In this document: piece after piece, positions 19,684 to 28,481 of the stretch
Layout: every line of letters begins with the position of its first letter
Position numbering within the stretch: position 1 is the first letter of the stretch
Origin: Limnohabitans parvus II-B4
GTDB taxonomy: Bacteria > Pseudomonadota > Gammaproteobacteria > Burkholderiales > Burkholderiaceae_C
DNA length: 64,000 nt
NCBI RefSeq assembly: GCF_003063455.1
Contig: NZ_NESN01000001.1
Span: 186,001-250,000, forward strand
Direction: 5' to 3'
The notes under the pieces: generated by a model
Told to the model about the DNA's origin: nothing
Seen by the model: the letters and a program-made list of their open reading frames with translations, nothing else
Database searches by the model: none
Position numbers and translations under genes: made by a program

Positions 19684-21129
19684 TCAGTCGCAGTGTTGCG
19701 TGATGAAGGCTTTGATTTGCTCGACATCTGCCTTCATCACTTGCACACGCTTGGGCAAGGACTCGATGCCTTCAAACTGGGCTGGCCGATCGGGTTGACG
19801 GCCCAAGGCCTCCACAATCGTTGAGGCGAACTTGATGGGCAAAGCTGTTTCCAGAACGATCATGGGCACCTGTGCATTCAGGTGCTCTTTGGCCACTTTC
19901 ACACCGTCGGCAGTGTGGGTGTCGATCATCACGCCATAAGTGGCAAAGACTTGCTGAATGGTCTGAAGTCGATCGGCATGGGTACTTCGACCGCTGTCAA
20001 AACCATAAACGGCTGCAGCCTTGGCAAACCGGGCATCGCCCGACAAGTCGAAGAAGCCTTCGCGACTGAGGCCTTCGCCAAAAATGGCTTTGGTTTGGGC
20101 ACCATCGCGCTCCAGCAAGTCAAACACAAAGCGTTCGAAGTTGCTGGCCTTGGAGATGTCCATGGAGGGGCTGGAAGTCTCGTGCGTGTCGGCCGTACCG
20201 CGTACACGGTAAATACCCGTGCGAAAGAACTCGTCGAGCACATCGTTTTCGTTGGTCGCCACCACCAGACGGTCAATCGGCAAACCCATCATGCGGGCCA
20301 CATGACCGGCACAGACGTTGCCAAAATTACCGCTAGGAACCGTGAAGCTGACCTTCTGGTCGTTGTTTTGCGTGGCCTGGAAGTAGCCTGCAAAGTAGTA
20401 AACCACCTGGGCCAGCAAACGAGCCCAGTTGATCGAGTTCACCGTGCCGATCTTGTAACGGCGTTTGAAAGCCAGATCGTTGGACACGGCTTTGACGATG
20501 TCCTGGCAATCGTCGAACACGCCATCAATGGCGATGTTGTGGATGTTCTCGTCCAGCAGGCTGAACATCTGGGCTTGCTGGAAAGGGCTCATGCGGCCAT
20601 GCGGGCTGGTCATGAAAACCCGCACGCCCTTTTTGCCCCGCATGGCGTATTCGGCCGCACTGCCCGTGTCGCCCGATGTTGCGCCCAAAATGTTGAGCTC
20701 TTCGCCGCGCCGCGCCAACTCGTATTCAAACAAGTTGCCCAGCAGCTGCATGGCCATGTCTTTGAAGGCCAAGGTCGGCCCATTGGACAAGGCTTCCAGA
20801 TACAAATCCGGTTGGGCCTGGCCTGCTGCCTGCAAGGGCTTGAGTGGCACGATCTCTTTCGTCCCGAACACCTCTTGGGTGTAGGTCTTGCGACACAGAG
20901 CCTGCAGGTCGTCGCGCGGAATGTCGTCGATGTAGAGCGACAAGACTTCGAAAGCCAAAGCCGCATAGCCTTGGCTTTGCCAGACATCGCGCAAGTGCGT
21001 CAGCGCAGCAGCGTCCAGCTTGGGATAGCTTTCAGGCAAGTACAGGCCCCCGTCAGGGGCCAAGCCTTCAAGCAAGATTTCACAAAATTGTTTGCGGTCG
21101 GCATGACCACGTGTTGACAGGTAACGCAT
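19684..21129 (-). CDS. thrC: Threonine synthase
   Basis: This 481-residue PLP-dependent enzyme converts O-phosphohomoserine to threonine. The PLP lysine is in LAFKDMAMQ (about residues 110-118), with the phosphate-binding GATSGDTGSAAEYAM loop downstream. Its length and N-terminus (MRYLSTRGHADRKQFCEILLEGLAPDGGLYLPE) are those of the fungal/proteobacterial long form. Its start overlaps the hom stop by one base. Confidence 0.96.
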   Translation of the reverse strand: MRYLSTRGHADRKQFCEILLEGLAPDGGLYLPESYPKLDAAALTHLRDVWQSQGYAALAFEVLSLYIDDIPRDDLQALCRKTYTQEVFGTKEIVPLKPLQAAGQAQPDLYLEALSNGPTLAFKDMAMQLLGNLFEYELARRGEELNILGATSGDTGSAAEYAMRGKKGVRVFMTSPHGRMSPFQQAQMFSLLDENIHNIAIDGVFDDCQDIVKAVSNDLAFKRRYKIGTVNSINWARLLAQVVYYFAGYFQATQNNDQKVSFTVPSGNFGNVCAGHVARMMGLPIDRLVVATNENDVLDEFFRTGIYRVRGTADTHETSSPSMDISKASNFERFVFDLLERDGAQTKAIFGEGLSREGFFDLSGDARFAKAAAVYGFDSGRSTHADRLQTIQQVFATYGVMIDTHTADGVKVAKEHLNAQVPMIVLETALPIKFASTIVEALGRQPDRPAQFEGIESLPKRVQVMKADVEQIKAFITQHCD

Positions 21130-22451
21130 CAGTTCAACTCTTCCTTGCGAATGCGCACAATCGGCGCCATCACGGTAGGCAATGCCTGCATTTCGGCCAA
21201 GACAGCGTTCAAAGTGCCTTCACGCGTGTCGTGCGTCAAGATGATCACATCGGTCTGGTTCTCACCTGCTTGGCTGACCTGGTCGGCCTCGCGTTGCAAG
21301 ACGGCATCGATGCTGATGTCGGCCTGGGCCAAGAGACCTGTCAACTTGGCCAACACACCGGCCTGGTCGGCCACGCGCAAACGGAGGTAATAACTGGTCA
21401 CCACCTCGGACATCGGCAATACCGACAAACTGCTCATGGCATTTGGCTGGAAAGCCAAGTGAGGCACACGGTTCAGTGGATCGGCGGTGTGCAAGCGGGT
21501 GATGTCGACCAAGTCGGCAATCACGGCGCTGGCCGTCGGCTCGGAGCCTGCGCCTTTACCGTAATACAAGGTGGTGCCCACGGCATCGCCTTGCACCATC
21601 ACGGCGTTCATGGCACCTTCAACATTGGCAATCAGGCGCTGTGTCGGCACAAGGCTAGGGTGCACACGCAACTCCACGCCTTGCGCCGTGCGCTTGGTGA
21701 TACCGAGCAGCTTGATGCGGTAGCCCAGTTGCTCGGCGTATTTGATGTCGGCCGCGCCCAATTGGGTGATGCCTTCCACATAAGCCTTGTCAAACTGAAC
21801 CGGTATGCCAAAGGCAATCGCGCTCATCAAGGTCACTTTGTGCGCGGCATCCACGCCTTCGATGTCAAAGGTCGGATCGGCTTCGGCATAACCCAGACGC
21901 TGGGCTTCCTTGAGCACCACCCCGAAATCCAGCCCCTTGTCGCGCATTTCGGACAAGATGAAGTTGGTCGTGCCGTTGATGATGCCCGCCACCCACTGGA
22001 TGCTGTTGGCCGTCAGGCCTTCGCGCAACGCCTTGATGATCGGAATGCCACCGGCCACTGCCGCTTCAAAAGCCACCATCACGCCTTTGGCTTGCGCCGC
22101 AGCAAAAATCTCGGTGCCATGCACGGCCAGCAAAGCCTTGTTGGCGGTGACCACATGTTTGCCTGCGGCAATCGCCTCTAAGACCAGCGCTTTGGCGATC
22201 CCGTAACCACCAATCAATTCAATGACGATGTCGATCTCAGGGTTGGCGATGATCTCGCGGCCATCGGCCACCACTTGAACGCCCTCACCCACCAGCGCTT
22301 TGGCACGCGCCACATCGAGGTCGGCCACCATGGTGATTTCAATCCCTCGGCCAGCCCGGCGCAGAATTTCGCCCTGATTGCGCTTGAGCACATTGAATGT
22401 GCCAGAGCCAACAGTGCCCATGCCCAACAGGCCAACTTTGATCGGTTTCAT
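21129..22451 (-). CDS. hom: Homoserine dehydrogenase
   Basis: This 440-residue NAD(P)-dependent enzyme reduces aspartate semialdehyde to homoserine, the branch point to threonine and methionine. It has an N-terminal Rossmann fold (VGLLGMGTVGSGTFNVL), the catalytic middle domain (GTTNFILSEM, EADPTFDIEG) and a C-terminal ACT domain (about 350-430, YYLRLRVADQAGVLAKL) for feedback control. It lies between alaA and thrC on the same strand and is probably co-transcribed with both; a GC-rich hairpin at 22476-22492 stands in the 55-nt gap to alaA. Confidence 0.96.
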   Translation of the reverse strand: MKPIKVGLLGMGTVGSGTFNVLKRNQGEILRRAGRGIEITMVADLDVARAKALVGEGVQVVADGREIIANPEIDIVIELIGGYGIAKALVLEAIAAGKHVVTANKALLAVHGTEIFAAAQAKGVMVAFEAAVAGGIPIIKALREGLTANSIQWVAGIINGTTNFILSEMRDKGLDFGVVLKEAQRLGYAEADPTFDIEGVDAAHKVTLMSAIAFGIPVQFDKAYVEGITQLGAADIKYAEQLGYRIKLLGITKRTAQGVELRVHPSLVPTQRLIANVEGAMNAVMVQGDAVGTTLYYGKGAGSEPTASAVIADLVDITRLHTADPLNRVPHLAFQPNAMSSLSVLPMSEVVTSYYLRLRVADQAGVLAKLTGLLAQADISIDAVLQREADQVSQAGENQTDVIILTHDTREGTLNAVLAEMQALPTVMAPIVRIRKEELN

Positions 22452-22506
22452 TTTTTATCTTCTTTACTACAGAGCGCCCGAAAGGCTCGGGCATGGATAT
22501 TGGAAT

Positions 22507-23748
22507 TCAGCTTACCAAAGCCTCGGTACCAAAGCGTTTGCGGGCACCTTCGAGAAAACGTGCAACGCGAGCAATCGCCTCGCGCAAATCGTCCTCATGT
22601 GGCAAAAACACAATCCGGAAATGGTCTGTGCCGGGCCAATTGAAGCCGGTGCCCTGGACCAGCATGACTTTGGTTTCTTCGAGCAATTGCAAGAAGAAAT
22701 CCTGGTCATCCTTGACCGGGTAAATCTGGGGGTCGAGCTTGGGGAACATGTACAGCGCAGCCTGCGGTTTCACGCAGCTCACACCCGGAATTGCCGTGAT
22801 CAGCTCGTACGCCAGATCGCGCTGCTTGCGCAAACGGCCACCCTCGTGCACCAACTCATTGATGCTCTGGTGCCCACCCAGAGCGGTTTGAATGGCCCAT
22901 TGCCCAGGCACGTTGGCGCACAAGCGCATGTTCGACAGCATGTTCAGGCCCTCGATGTAATCGCGGGCGTTCTTTTTGTCGCCAGAAATCACCATCCAAC
23001 CAGCCCGGTATCCGCAGGAACGGTAGCTTTTGGACAGCGAGTTGAAGGTCAAGGTCAGCACATCCTGCGACAGGCTGGCCAAGGGCGTGTGCTTGACGCC
23101 GTCATACAAGACTTTGTCGTAGACCTCGTCGGCAAAAATCACCAGACCATGCTCACGCGCAATGGCCACAATGCCTTTGAGCAACTCGTCCGAGTACAGG
23201 GCACCCGTCGGGTTGTTGGGGTTGATCACCACAATGCCCTTGGTGCGGGGCGTGACTTTGGCACGGATGTCCGCCAAATCAGGCATCCAGCCATTGGCTT
23301 CTTCGCAGCGGTAATGCACGGGAGTGCCGCCAGACAAACTGGCCGCCGCCGTCCACAACGGGTAATCGGGGGATGGCAAAAGCACTTCGTCGCCGTTGTC
23401 CAACAGACCGTTGGTGGCCATCACAATCAATTCGCTGGCGCCGTTGCCCAAATAAATGTCATCGAGCGTCACGCCCAAGATGCCTTGCTTTTGGGTCTCA
23501 TGCATGACGGCCTTGCGCGCTGCGAAGATGCCTTTGCTGTCGGAGTAACCTGCCGAATTGGGCAAGTTGCGAATCATGTCTTGCTGAATTTCTTCAGGCG
23601 CATCAAAGCCGAAAACTGCCAGGTTTCCGATGTTCAATTTGATGATCTTTTGCCCGTCCTCTTCCATTTGACGGGCGCGGTCCATGATGGGGCCGCGAAT
23701 GTCATAACAAACGTTGGCGAGCTTGGCAGATTTTTGAATGGGCTTCAA
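22507..23748 (-). CDS. alaA: Alanine/aspartate-type aminotransferase (AlaA-like, TTG start)
   Basis: This 413-residue class I PLP aminotransferase is closest to AlaA, which makes alanine from pyruvate and glutamate. Family features are KLANVCYDIRGP at the N-terminus, the YLGNGASELI and PNNPTG motifs, and the PLP lysine in NSLSKSYRSCGYRAGW. The best start is a TTG at 23748, preceded by GGAGGCAC and matching the family N-terminus (MKPIQKS-like); the upstream ATG at 23823 would add 25 unlikely residues. One oddity is GNLAVFGFDAP, where family members usually have GNPAPFGF. It is the first gene before hom-thrC. Confidence 0.88.
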   Translation of the reverse strand: MKPIQKSAKLANVCYDIRGPIMDRARQMEEDGQKIIKLNIGNLAVFGFDAPEEIQQDMIRNLPNSAGYSDSKGIFAARKAVMHETQKQGILGVTLDDIYLGNGASELIVMATNGLLDNGDEVLLPSPDYPLWTAAASLSGGTPVHYRCEEANGWMPDLADIRAKVTPRTKGIVVINPNNPTGALYSDELLKGIVAIAREHGLVIFADEVYDKVLYDGVKHTPLASLSQDVLTLTFNSLSKSYRSCGYRAGWMVISGDKKNARDYIEGLNMLSNMRLCANVPGQWAIQTALGGHQSINELVHEGGRLRKQRDLAYELITAIPGVSCVKPQAALYMFPKLDPQIYPVKDDQDFFLQLLEETKVMLVQGTGFNWPGTDHFRIVFLPHEDDLREAIARVARFLEGARKRFGTEALVS

Positions 23749-23880
23749 AGTGCCTCCAAAGGCAGTTGCGAGAGGGGAAAACCTATAATTTGACCACATT
23801 TCAAGGCCATTTCGGCCCCACAACCCAGAGCTGCGCCTCTAATGTTGGACTGAACACGCCCAGCCAGCCCAGATCACCCC

Positions 23881-24258
23881 ATGAAACTACAACCTGACAA
23901 ATCGAACAACCTCACCATCAATGCCTACGGCCAAGGATGGATTGAGGTCAATGGCCAAAAATTCGACCACTCGCTGATCGTCAGCAGCCTGCCGGGCGCT
24001 GCGCCAAACGCATGGGAAGTTAGCCGTTTTGAAGAGCTCAAACCCGAAAATTTCGAGACATTGGCCTTGAGCGGAGCGGAGCTGGTGATATTTGGCAGTG
24101 GGCCCCGCTTGCGATTTCCTCAGCCTGGCTGGCTAAGACCCCTGATTGAGCGCGGCATTGGCCTTGAAACCATGGACACACCAGCCGCCTGCCGGACCTA
24201 CAACATTCTGGCCAGCGAGGGACGCAAAGTGGTGGTCGCTTTGTTGCAAGAAGCTTAA
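23881..24258 (+). CDS. Mth938-like domain protein (DUF498)
   Basis: This 125-residue protein has the Mth938/NDUFAF3-like fold, recognised by DKSNNLTINAYGQGWIEVNG, the ELVIFGSGPRLRFP motif and the final GLETMDTPAACRTYNIL. Eukaryotic relatives help assemble respiratory complex I; the bacterial role is not settled. It is divergent from alaA with a 130-nt spacer and is followed by bcp on the same strand after 159 nt. Confidence 0.85.
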   Translation: MKLQPDKSNNLTINAYGQGWIEVNGQKFDHSLIVSSLPGAAPNAWEVSRFEELKPENFETLALSGAELVIFGSGPRLRFPQPGWLRPLIERGIGLETMDTPAACRTYNILASEGRKVVVALLQEA

Positions 24259-24417
24259 AGCATGCATTTCACAATCGACCTGGTTTCCAAAGGTTTGGGC
24301 GATTGAGGGCTTTCATTCAGAGTAAAATCGAAGGTTGCCAAGCCCCATGGCCTTTAGCGAATTTGACGCCATCAGATGGCGGCAAGCGCTCAACCTGTCA
24401 AGCGAGATCAAAGTTTT

Positions 24418-24903
24418 ATGGCGATCGTTCTTAACAAACCCCTCCCCGAATTTGAAGCGAACGCGACCAGCGGTCTGAAAGTTTCGAACATCTCCCACCT
24501 CGGCCAACCCGTGGTTTTGTTTTTCTACCCCAAAGACAACACCCCTGGCTGCACCACCGAAGCCATGCAGTTCCGCGACAAGTACAAGGATTTTGTCAAA
24601 GCAGGTGCCTTGGTTCTGGGTGTTTCACGCGACAACATGAAATCGCACGACGACTTCAAAGCCAAGCTGGAATTGCCCTTTGAGCTGATTGCCGACACCG
24701 AAGAAAAAATGTGCCACATGTTTGGTGTCGTCAAAAACAAAATCATGTACGGCAAAAAAGTCAAAGGCATTGAGCGCAGCACATTTTTGGTCGGCGCGGA
24801 CGGCACACTCAAGCAAGAGTGGCGCGGTCTGAAAGTCCCAGGCCATGTGGAAGAAGTGCTCAAGGCCGTTAAAGACCTGAAGAAAGTCGCCGCAGTGGCT
24901 TGA
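24418..24903 (+). CDS. bcp: Thioredoxin-dependent peroxiredoxin (BCP family)
   Basis: This 161-residue peroxiredoxin reduces hydrogen peroxide and organic peroxides. The peroxidatic Cys45 is in YPKDNTPGCTTEAM. The position 5 residues later, a resolving Cys in E. coli Bcp (C50), is Met here; another Cys is at 99 in EKMCHMFG. It therefore either resolves through Cys99 or works by a 1-Cys path. Other family motifs (GVSRDN, GKKVKGIERSTFLV) are present. The ATG at 24418 gives the normal length. Confidence 0.92.
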   Translation: MAIVLNKPLPEFEANATSGLKVSNISHLGQPVVLFFYPKDNTPGCTTEAMQFRDKYKDFVKAGALVLGVSRDNMKSHDDFKAKLELPFELIADTEEKMCHMFGVVKNKIMYGKKVKGIERSTFLVGADGTLKQEWRGLKVPGHVEEVLKAVKDLKKVAAVA

Positions 24904-24983
24904 TTGAACCCGGCGGGTTTTGTCATTCGGCTCGTGCATAATGATTTCATGCCGCTGAAACTCAGCCCCCTTCTCTCCTCCAT

Positions 24984-25015
24984 AAAAAGCCGCCTTGGCC
25001 TCCAGGCGGCTTTTT
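24984..25015 (+). terminator. Intrinsic terminator downstream of bcp
   Basis: A 12-bp perfect stem (AAAAAGCCGCCT with AGGCGGCTTTTT, loop of 8) followed by further T's. It ends the bcp transcript and lies 46 nt before the phoH start codon, so phoH must have its own promoter close by or read through. Confidence 0.88.
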
Positions 25016-25060
25016 ATTTTTCAGCGCCAGAATTTTTCACTTCTCAAGAGGCCTTCGCTC

Positions 25061-26725
25061 ATGCCACTGCCACCCGCACCCACCCAACGCGCCAGCCGCT
25101 TGACCCACACAGCTTTCGAGGCGCAAACGGCTGAGGAAGAAAAACCACCCGTCATGGTGCAAGTCGAAACCAGGGCACCTGCAGCGCCCGTTCAGTCCAC
25201 TGTGGCCATGGAACCCAAACGTGTCGCCCGCGGCCGCAAAGCCCCCACGGCAGCTGCGACACCACCGGCAGCACCTGCGCCTGCGGCCACGAAGCCCAGC
25301 TTTGCACCCGTGAGCCGCCCCAAACGCCGAAGCGGGCCGAGCAAACTCTTTGTGCTCGACACCAATGTGCTGATGCACGACCCCATGAGCCTGTTCCGCT
25401 TTGAAGAACACGATGTCTTCTTGCCGATGATCGTGCTCGAAGAGCTGGATGGTCATAAAAAAGGCATGACCGAAGTGGCACGCAATGCACGTCAAGCCAG
25501 CCGCTCATTGGACGCTTTGGCCAGTGCACAAGGTGCAGACTTGGGCAAAGGCTCCCCCTTGAGTGCCACGGGCCACACCGATGCGATGGGGCAATTGTTT
25601 TTCCAGACCCAGGCACTGGATCTCAGCTTGCCTTTGGCCCTGCCACAAGGCAAGGCAGACAACCAGATTCTGGGCGTTGTCAAAGCCCTGGGTCAGTTGC
25701 AAGCCCCGCGAGAAGTGGTGCTGGTGTCCAAGGACATCAACATGCGGGTCAAGGCACGGGCTTTGGGTTTACAGGCCGAGGACTACCAAAACGACAAGAC
25801 GCTGGAAGATGGTGACCTGCTGTACCCCGGATCATTGGCATTGCCAGCTGACTTCTGGATCCGCAATGGCAAAACCGTGGAAAGCTGGCAGCAAGGCACG
25901 CACACTTTTTACCGGATCAGCGGACCCATTGTGCCCAGCCTGTTCATGAACCAGTTTGTGTATTTCGAGGCACCCGGTGAGCCGAGCCTGTACGCACGGG
26001 TTACAGAGATTCGCGGCAAAACAGCCGTCTTGCGCACACTGAAGGACTTCAACCATCAGAAAAATGCCATCTGGGGTGCGACCACACGCAACCGCGAACA
26101 AAACTTTGCGATGAATCTCTTGACCGATCCGGACGTCGACTTTGTGACGCTGGCGGGCACTGCGGGTACAGGTAAAACCTTGATGGCCCTGGCCGCTGGC
26201 CTAACCCAGGTGCTGGATGACCGTCGTTACACCGAAATCATCATGACCCGCGCCACGGTCAGCGTCGGCGAGGACATCGGCTTTTTGCCGGGCACCGAAG
26301 AAGAAAAGATGGGCCCCTGGATGGGCGCCCTTGACGACAACCTGGAGTTTCTGGCCAAAGGCGACGGCGGCAATGCCGGTGAATGGGGCCGGGCTGCGAC
26401 CAACGAGTTGATCAAGAGCCGCATCAAGATCAAGAGCATGAACTTCATGCGCGGTCGCACCTTCATGAACAAGTACGTGATCATCGACGAAGCGCAAAAC
26501 CTGACGCCCAAGCAAATGAAAACGCTGATCACGCGCGCAGGCCCGGGCACCAAGATCATCTGCATGGGCAACCTGGCCCAGATCGACACGCCCTACCTGA
26601 CCGAAGGCTCGTCGGGCCTGACGTATGCGGTCGACCGCTTCAAGGGCTGGGCCCATGGGGGCCACATCACGCTGGCGCGAGGTGAGCGCTCGCGCCTGGC
26701 CGACTTTGCCAGCGAAGCGCTTTAA
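25061..26725 (+). CDS. PIN-PhoH protein (PhoH-type ATPase with N-terminal PIN domain)
   Basis: This 554-residue protein joins a PIN-like RNase domain (about residues 90-240, with FVLDTNVLMHDP, LEELDGHKKG and DINMRVKARALGLQ, which carry the acidic metal-binding residues) to a C-terminal PhoH P-loop ATPase (LAGTAGTGKTLMAL, FIIDEAQNLTP-like VIIDEAQNLTPKQMK). Such proteins are thought to be RNA-unwinding nucleases, the PIN being toxin-like. The first 80 residues are Pro/Ala-rich and probably disordered. The start at 25061 (MPLPPAPTQ) is preferred; an upstream in-frame start would translate the terminator. Confidence 0.88.
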   Translation: MPLPPAPTQRASRLTHTAFEAQTAEEEKPPVMVQVETRAPAAPVQSTVAMEPKRVARGRKAPTAAATPPAAPAPAATKPSFAPVSRPKRRSGPSKLFVLDTNVLMHDPMSLFRFEEHDVFLPMIVLEELDGHKKGMTEVARNARQASRSLDALASAQGADLGKGSPLSATGHTDAMGQLFFQTQALDLSLPLALPQGKADNQILGVVKALGQLQAPREVVLVSKDINMRVKARALGLQAEDYQNDKTLEDGDLLYPGSLALPADFWIRNGKTVESWQQGTHTFYRISGPIVPSLFMNQFVYFEAPGEPSLYARVTEIRGKTAVLRTLKDFNHQKNAIWGATTRNREQNFAMNLLTDPDVDFVTLAGTAGTGKTLMALAAGLTQVLDDRRYTEIIMTRATVSVGEDIGFLPGTEEEKMGPWMGALDDNLEFLAKGDGGNAGEWGRAATNELIKSRIKIKSMNFMRGRTFMNKYVIIDEAQNLTPKQMKTLITRAGPGTKIICMGNLAQIDTPYLTEGSSGLTYAVDRFKGWAHGGHITLARGERSRLADFASEAL

Positions 26726-26742
26726 AAACCCGTCCTCGGGTC

Positions 26743-28161
26743 TCAGTAATCGTCGCTGAGGCCTGAGGCCAGGCTTTCAAACCGGGTCAGGTTCTTCAGG
26801 AAAGTGAGGCGGACCGTGCCTGTCGGGCCGTTACGCTGCTTGCCAATGATGATTTCTGCCACGCCAGGATCTTTGGAATCCTTGTTGTAGTAATCGTCAC
26901 GGTAAATGAACATGATGATGTCAGCATCCTGCTCGATGGCACCGGACTCTCGCAAGTCGCTCATCATGGGGCGCTTGTCGGTGCGCTGCTCCACGCTTCG
27001 GTTGAGCTGCGACAAGGCAATCACCGGGCACTGCAATTCTTTGGCCAGCATTTTCAGGCCCCGCGAAATCTCGCCCAGCTCGGTTGCGCGGTTGTCGCCG
27101 CCTGAGCCGCCCGAGCCACTCATCAGCTGCAAATAGTCCACCACAATCAACCCCAACTTGCCGCATTGCCGCGCCAAGCGGCGGGCATTCGCCCGCAACT
27201 CGGAGGGCGTGAGACCAGGCGTTTCATCGATGTGCAAAGACACCGTGCGCAGTTTTTCAATCGCTTCGGTCAGTCGTGGCCACTCTTCGTCGCTGAGCTT
27301 GCCCGTGCGCAAATGGCCCTGGTCGATGCGACCAATAGAGCCCACCACACGAACAGCCAGCTGGGATGCCCCCATTTCCATGGAGAACACCGCCACCGGC
27401 AAACCCTCGTTCAAGGCCACGTGCTCTGCAATGTTGATCGCAAAAGCCGTTTTGCCCATGGACGGACGCGCAGCCAAAACAACCATGTCCCCCGGCTGCA
27501 GGCCTGACGTCATGCGGTCCAGGTCGTAAAAACCTGTTGGCACACCCGTGATGTCATTGGGGTTGTCGGCCATCTCCTGCACGCGGTCAAGCAGCTCGAC
27601 CACCAGCGTGTCCATGGACTGAAAGCCCTGCTTCATGCGCGAGCCTTCTTCACCGATGTTGAAGATCTTTTGCTCGGCTTCGTCCAGGATGCGGTCAATC
27701 GCTTTGCCTTGGGGATTGAATGCGTTGGTAGCGATCTCGTCACTGGCAGAGACCAGTTTGCGCAAGATGGACCGCTCTCGCACGATTTCTGCGTAGCGGC
27801 GAATATTGCTCGCGCTAGGCACGTATTGCGCCAGCGAATTCAGGTAACCCAAACCGCCCATTTCTGCGGTTTTGCCCTGGTTTTGCAGTTGCTCACTGAC
27901 GGTGATCACATCGGCGGGTTTGGAAGCATTGATCAACGCGCCAATCGCTGCATAAATCAACTTGTGCTCATGCCGGTAAAAATCCGAATCCACCAGCAAA
28001 TCGCCGACCCGGTCCCAAGCGCCGTTATCGAGCAACAAGCCGCCCAACACACTCGACTCGGCCTCGATGGAATGGGGCGGAACGCGCAACTTGGCAATTT
28101 GGCTGTCAGAAGACAGGTCTGAGGGAAATTCGCTCAAATGGGGGGAGAAAACAGCAGACAT
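26743..28161 (-). CDS. dnaB: Replicative DNA helicase
   Basis: This 472-residue helicase opens the replication fork as a hexamer. It has an N-terminal helical domain that binds primase (about 30-160), a linker, and a RecA-type motor with Walker A AARPSMGKTAFAIN, the Walker B LIVVDYLQLM and the LSQLNRSVEQR motif. It contains no intein insertion. The ATG at 28161 (MSAVFSPHLSEF) was chosen over the one 6 codons upstream. Its start lies about 175 bp from the left end of the mobile element, so it is the last intact chromosomal gene on that side. Confidence 0.97.
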   Translation of the reverse strand: MSAVFSPHLSEFPSDLSSDSQIAKLRVPPHSIEAESSVLGGLLLDNGAWDRVGDLLVDSDFYRHEHKLIYAAIGALINASKPADVITVSEQLQNQGKTAEMGGLGYLNSLAQYVPSASNIRRYAEIVRERSILRKLVSASDEIATNAFNPQGKAIDRILDEAEQKIFNIGEEGSRMKQGFQSMDTLVVELLDRVQEMADNPNDITGVPTGFYDLDRMTSGLQPGDMVVLAARPSMGKTAFAINIAEHVALNEGLPVAVFSMEMGASQLAVRVVGSIGRIDQGHLRTGKLSDEEWPRLTEAIEKLRTVSLHIDETPGLTPSELRANARRLARQCGKLGLIVVDYLQLMSGSGGSGGDNRATELGEISRGLKMLAKELQCPVIALSQLNRSVEQRTDKRPMMSDLRESGAIEQDADIIMFIYRDDYYNKDSKDPGVAEIIIGKQRNGPTGTVRLTFLKNLTRFESLASGLSDDY

Positions 28162-28297
28162 TGAGAACCGAAAAATCAAAAGGCCATGTTAGCCCCCGCA
28201 GCCGATGACGTCACGGGACAACCCTGTGGATAAGCATGGGGTATCCGGTGATGAACGGGGGACAAGTTGGCTTCACAAACAAAGTGATGCATAAATG

Positions 28298-28329
28298 AAA
28301 AGGCCCTTCCGATGTCGAAAGGGCCTTTT
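28298..28329 (-). terminator. Intrinsic terminator, originally downstream of tRNA-His
   Basis: An 11-bp stem AAAAGGCCCTT/AAGGGCCTTTT with flanking A/T runs works in both directions. Because the 3' end of tRNA-His was originally joined to this sequence (only 6 nt separate it from the att copy), it is most simply the former tRNA terminator, now cut off from the tRNA by 13.4 kb of inserted DNA. Confidence 0.75.
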
Positions 28330-28335
28330 GATTTT

Positions 28336-28352
28336 TGGGGTGGCTGATGGGG
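28336..28352. repeat. Left attachment copy (17 bp)
   Basis: TGGGGTGGCTGATGGGG is identical to the 3' end of tRNA-His at 41756-41772 (including the CCA). After the 17 bp the two copies diverge, though a short TCG match continues with a 1-nt shift. It marks the left boundary of the element and would be the remnant of the original tRNA 3' end. Confidence 0.9.
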
Positions 28353-28416
28353 TCGGAATTCCACACAGCTAACCCTTTGTTTTTAAACACTTTTCACCCA
28401 AAATGGGTAAAAAACT

Positions 28417-28439
28417 GTATGACCCCAAAGTATGACCCC
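28417..28439 (+). repeat. Left pair of GTATGACCCC arm-like repeats
   Basis: GTATGACCCC occurs at 28417-28426 and 28430-28439, with a 13-nt period. The same pair with the same period and orientation occurs next to the integrase at 41683-41705. Arm-type sites of tyrosine integrases show exactly this arrangement. The binding protein is inferred to be the integrase at 40036-41682. Confidence 0.7.
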
Positions 28440-28481
28440 TGGGGCGCATGTTTATATTCTAGCCTGCTTCTGTTTCACCCA

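Larger units (their letters stand above)
28162..28481. other. Spacer with old tRNA-His terminator, left attachment copy and arm repeats
   Basis: This 320-nt gap has no gene that I can support. It holds, in order, an intrinsic terminator (28298-28329), the 17-bp left att copy (28336-28352) and two arm-like repeats (28417-28439). Left of 28336 the DNA is chromosome, right of it is the mobile element. An A/T-rich inverted repeat (TTTTcACCCA/TGGGTaAAAA, about 28391-28413) lies between att and the arms. Confidence 0.7.

Noticed and set aside
22476..22492. GC-rich hairpin between alaA and hom as a terminator
   Set aside because: The stem is only 6 bp and no T run follows on the minus strand; it may only pause transcription.
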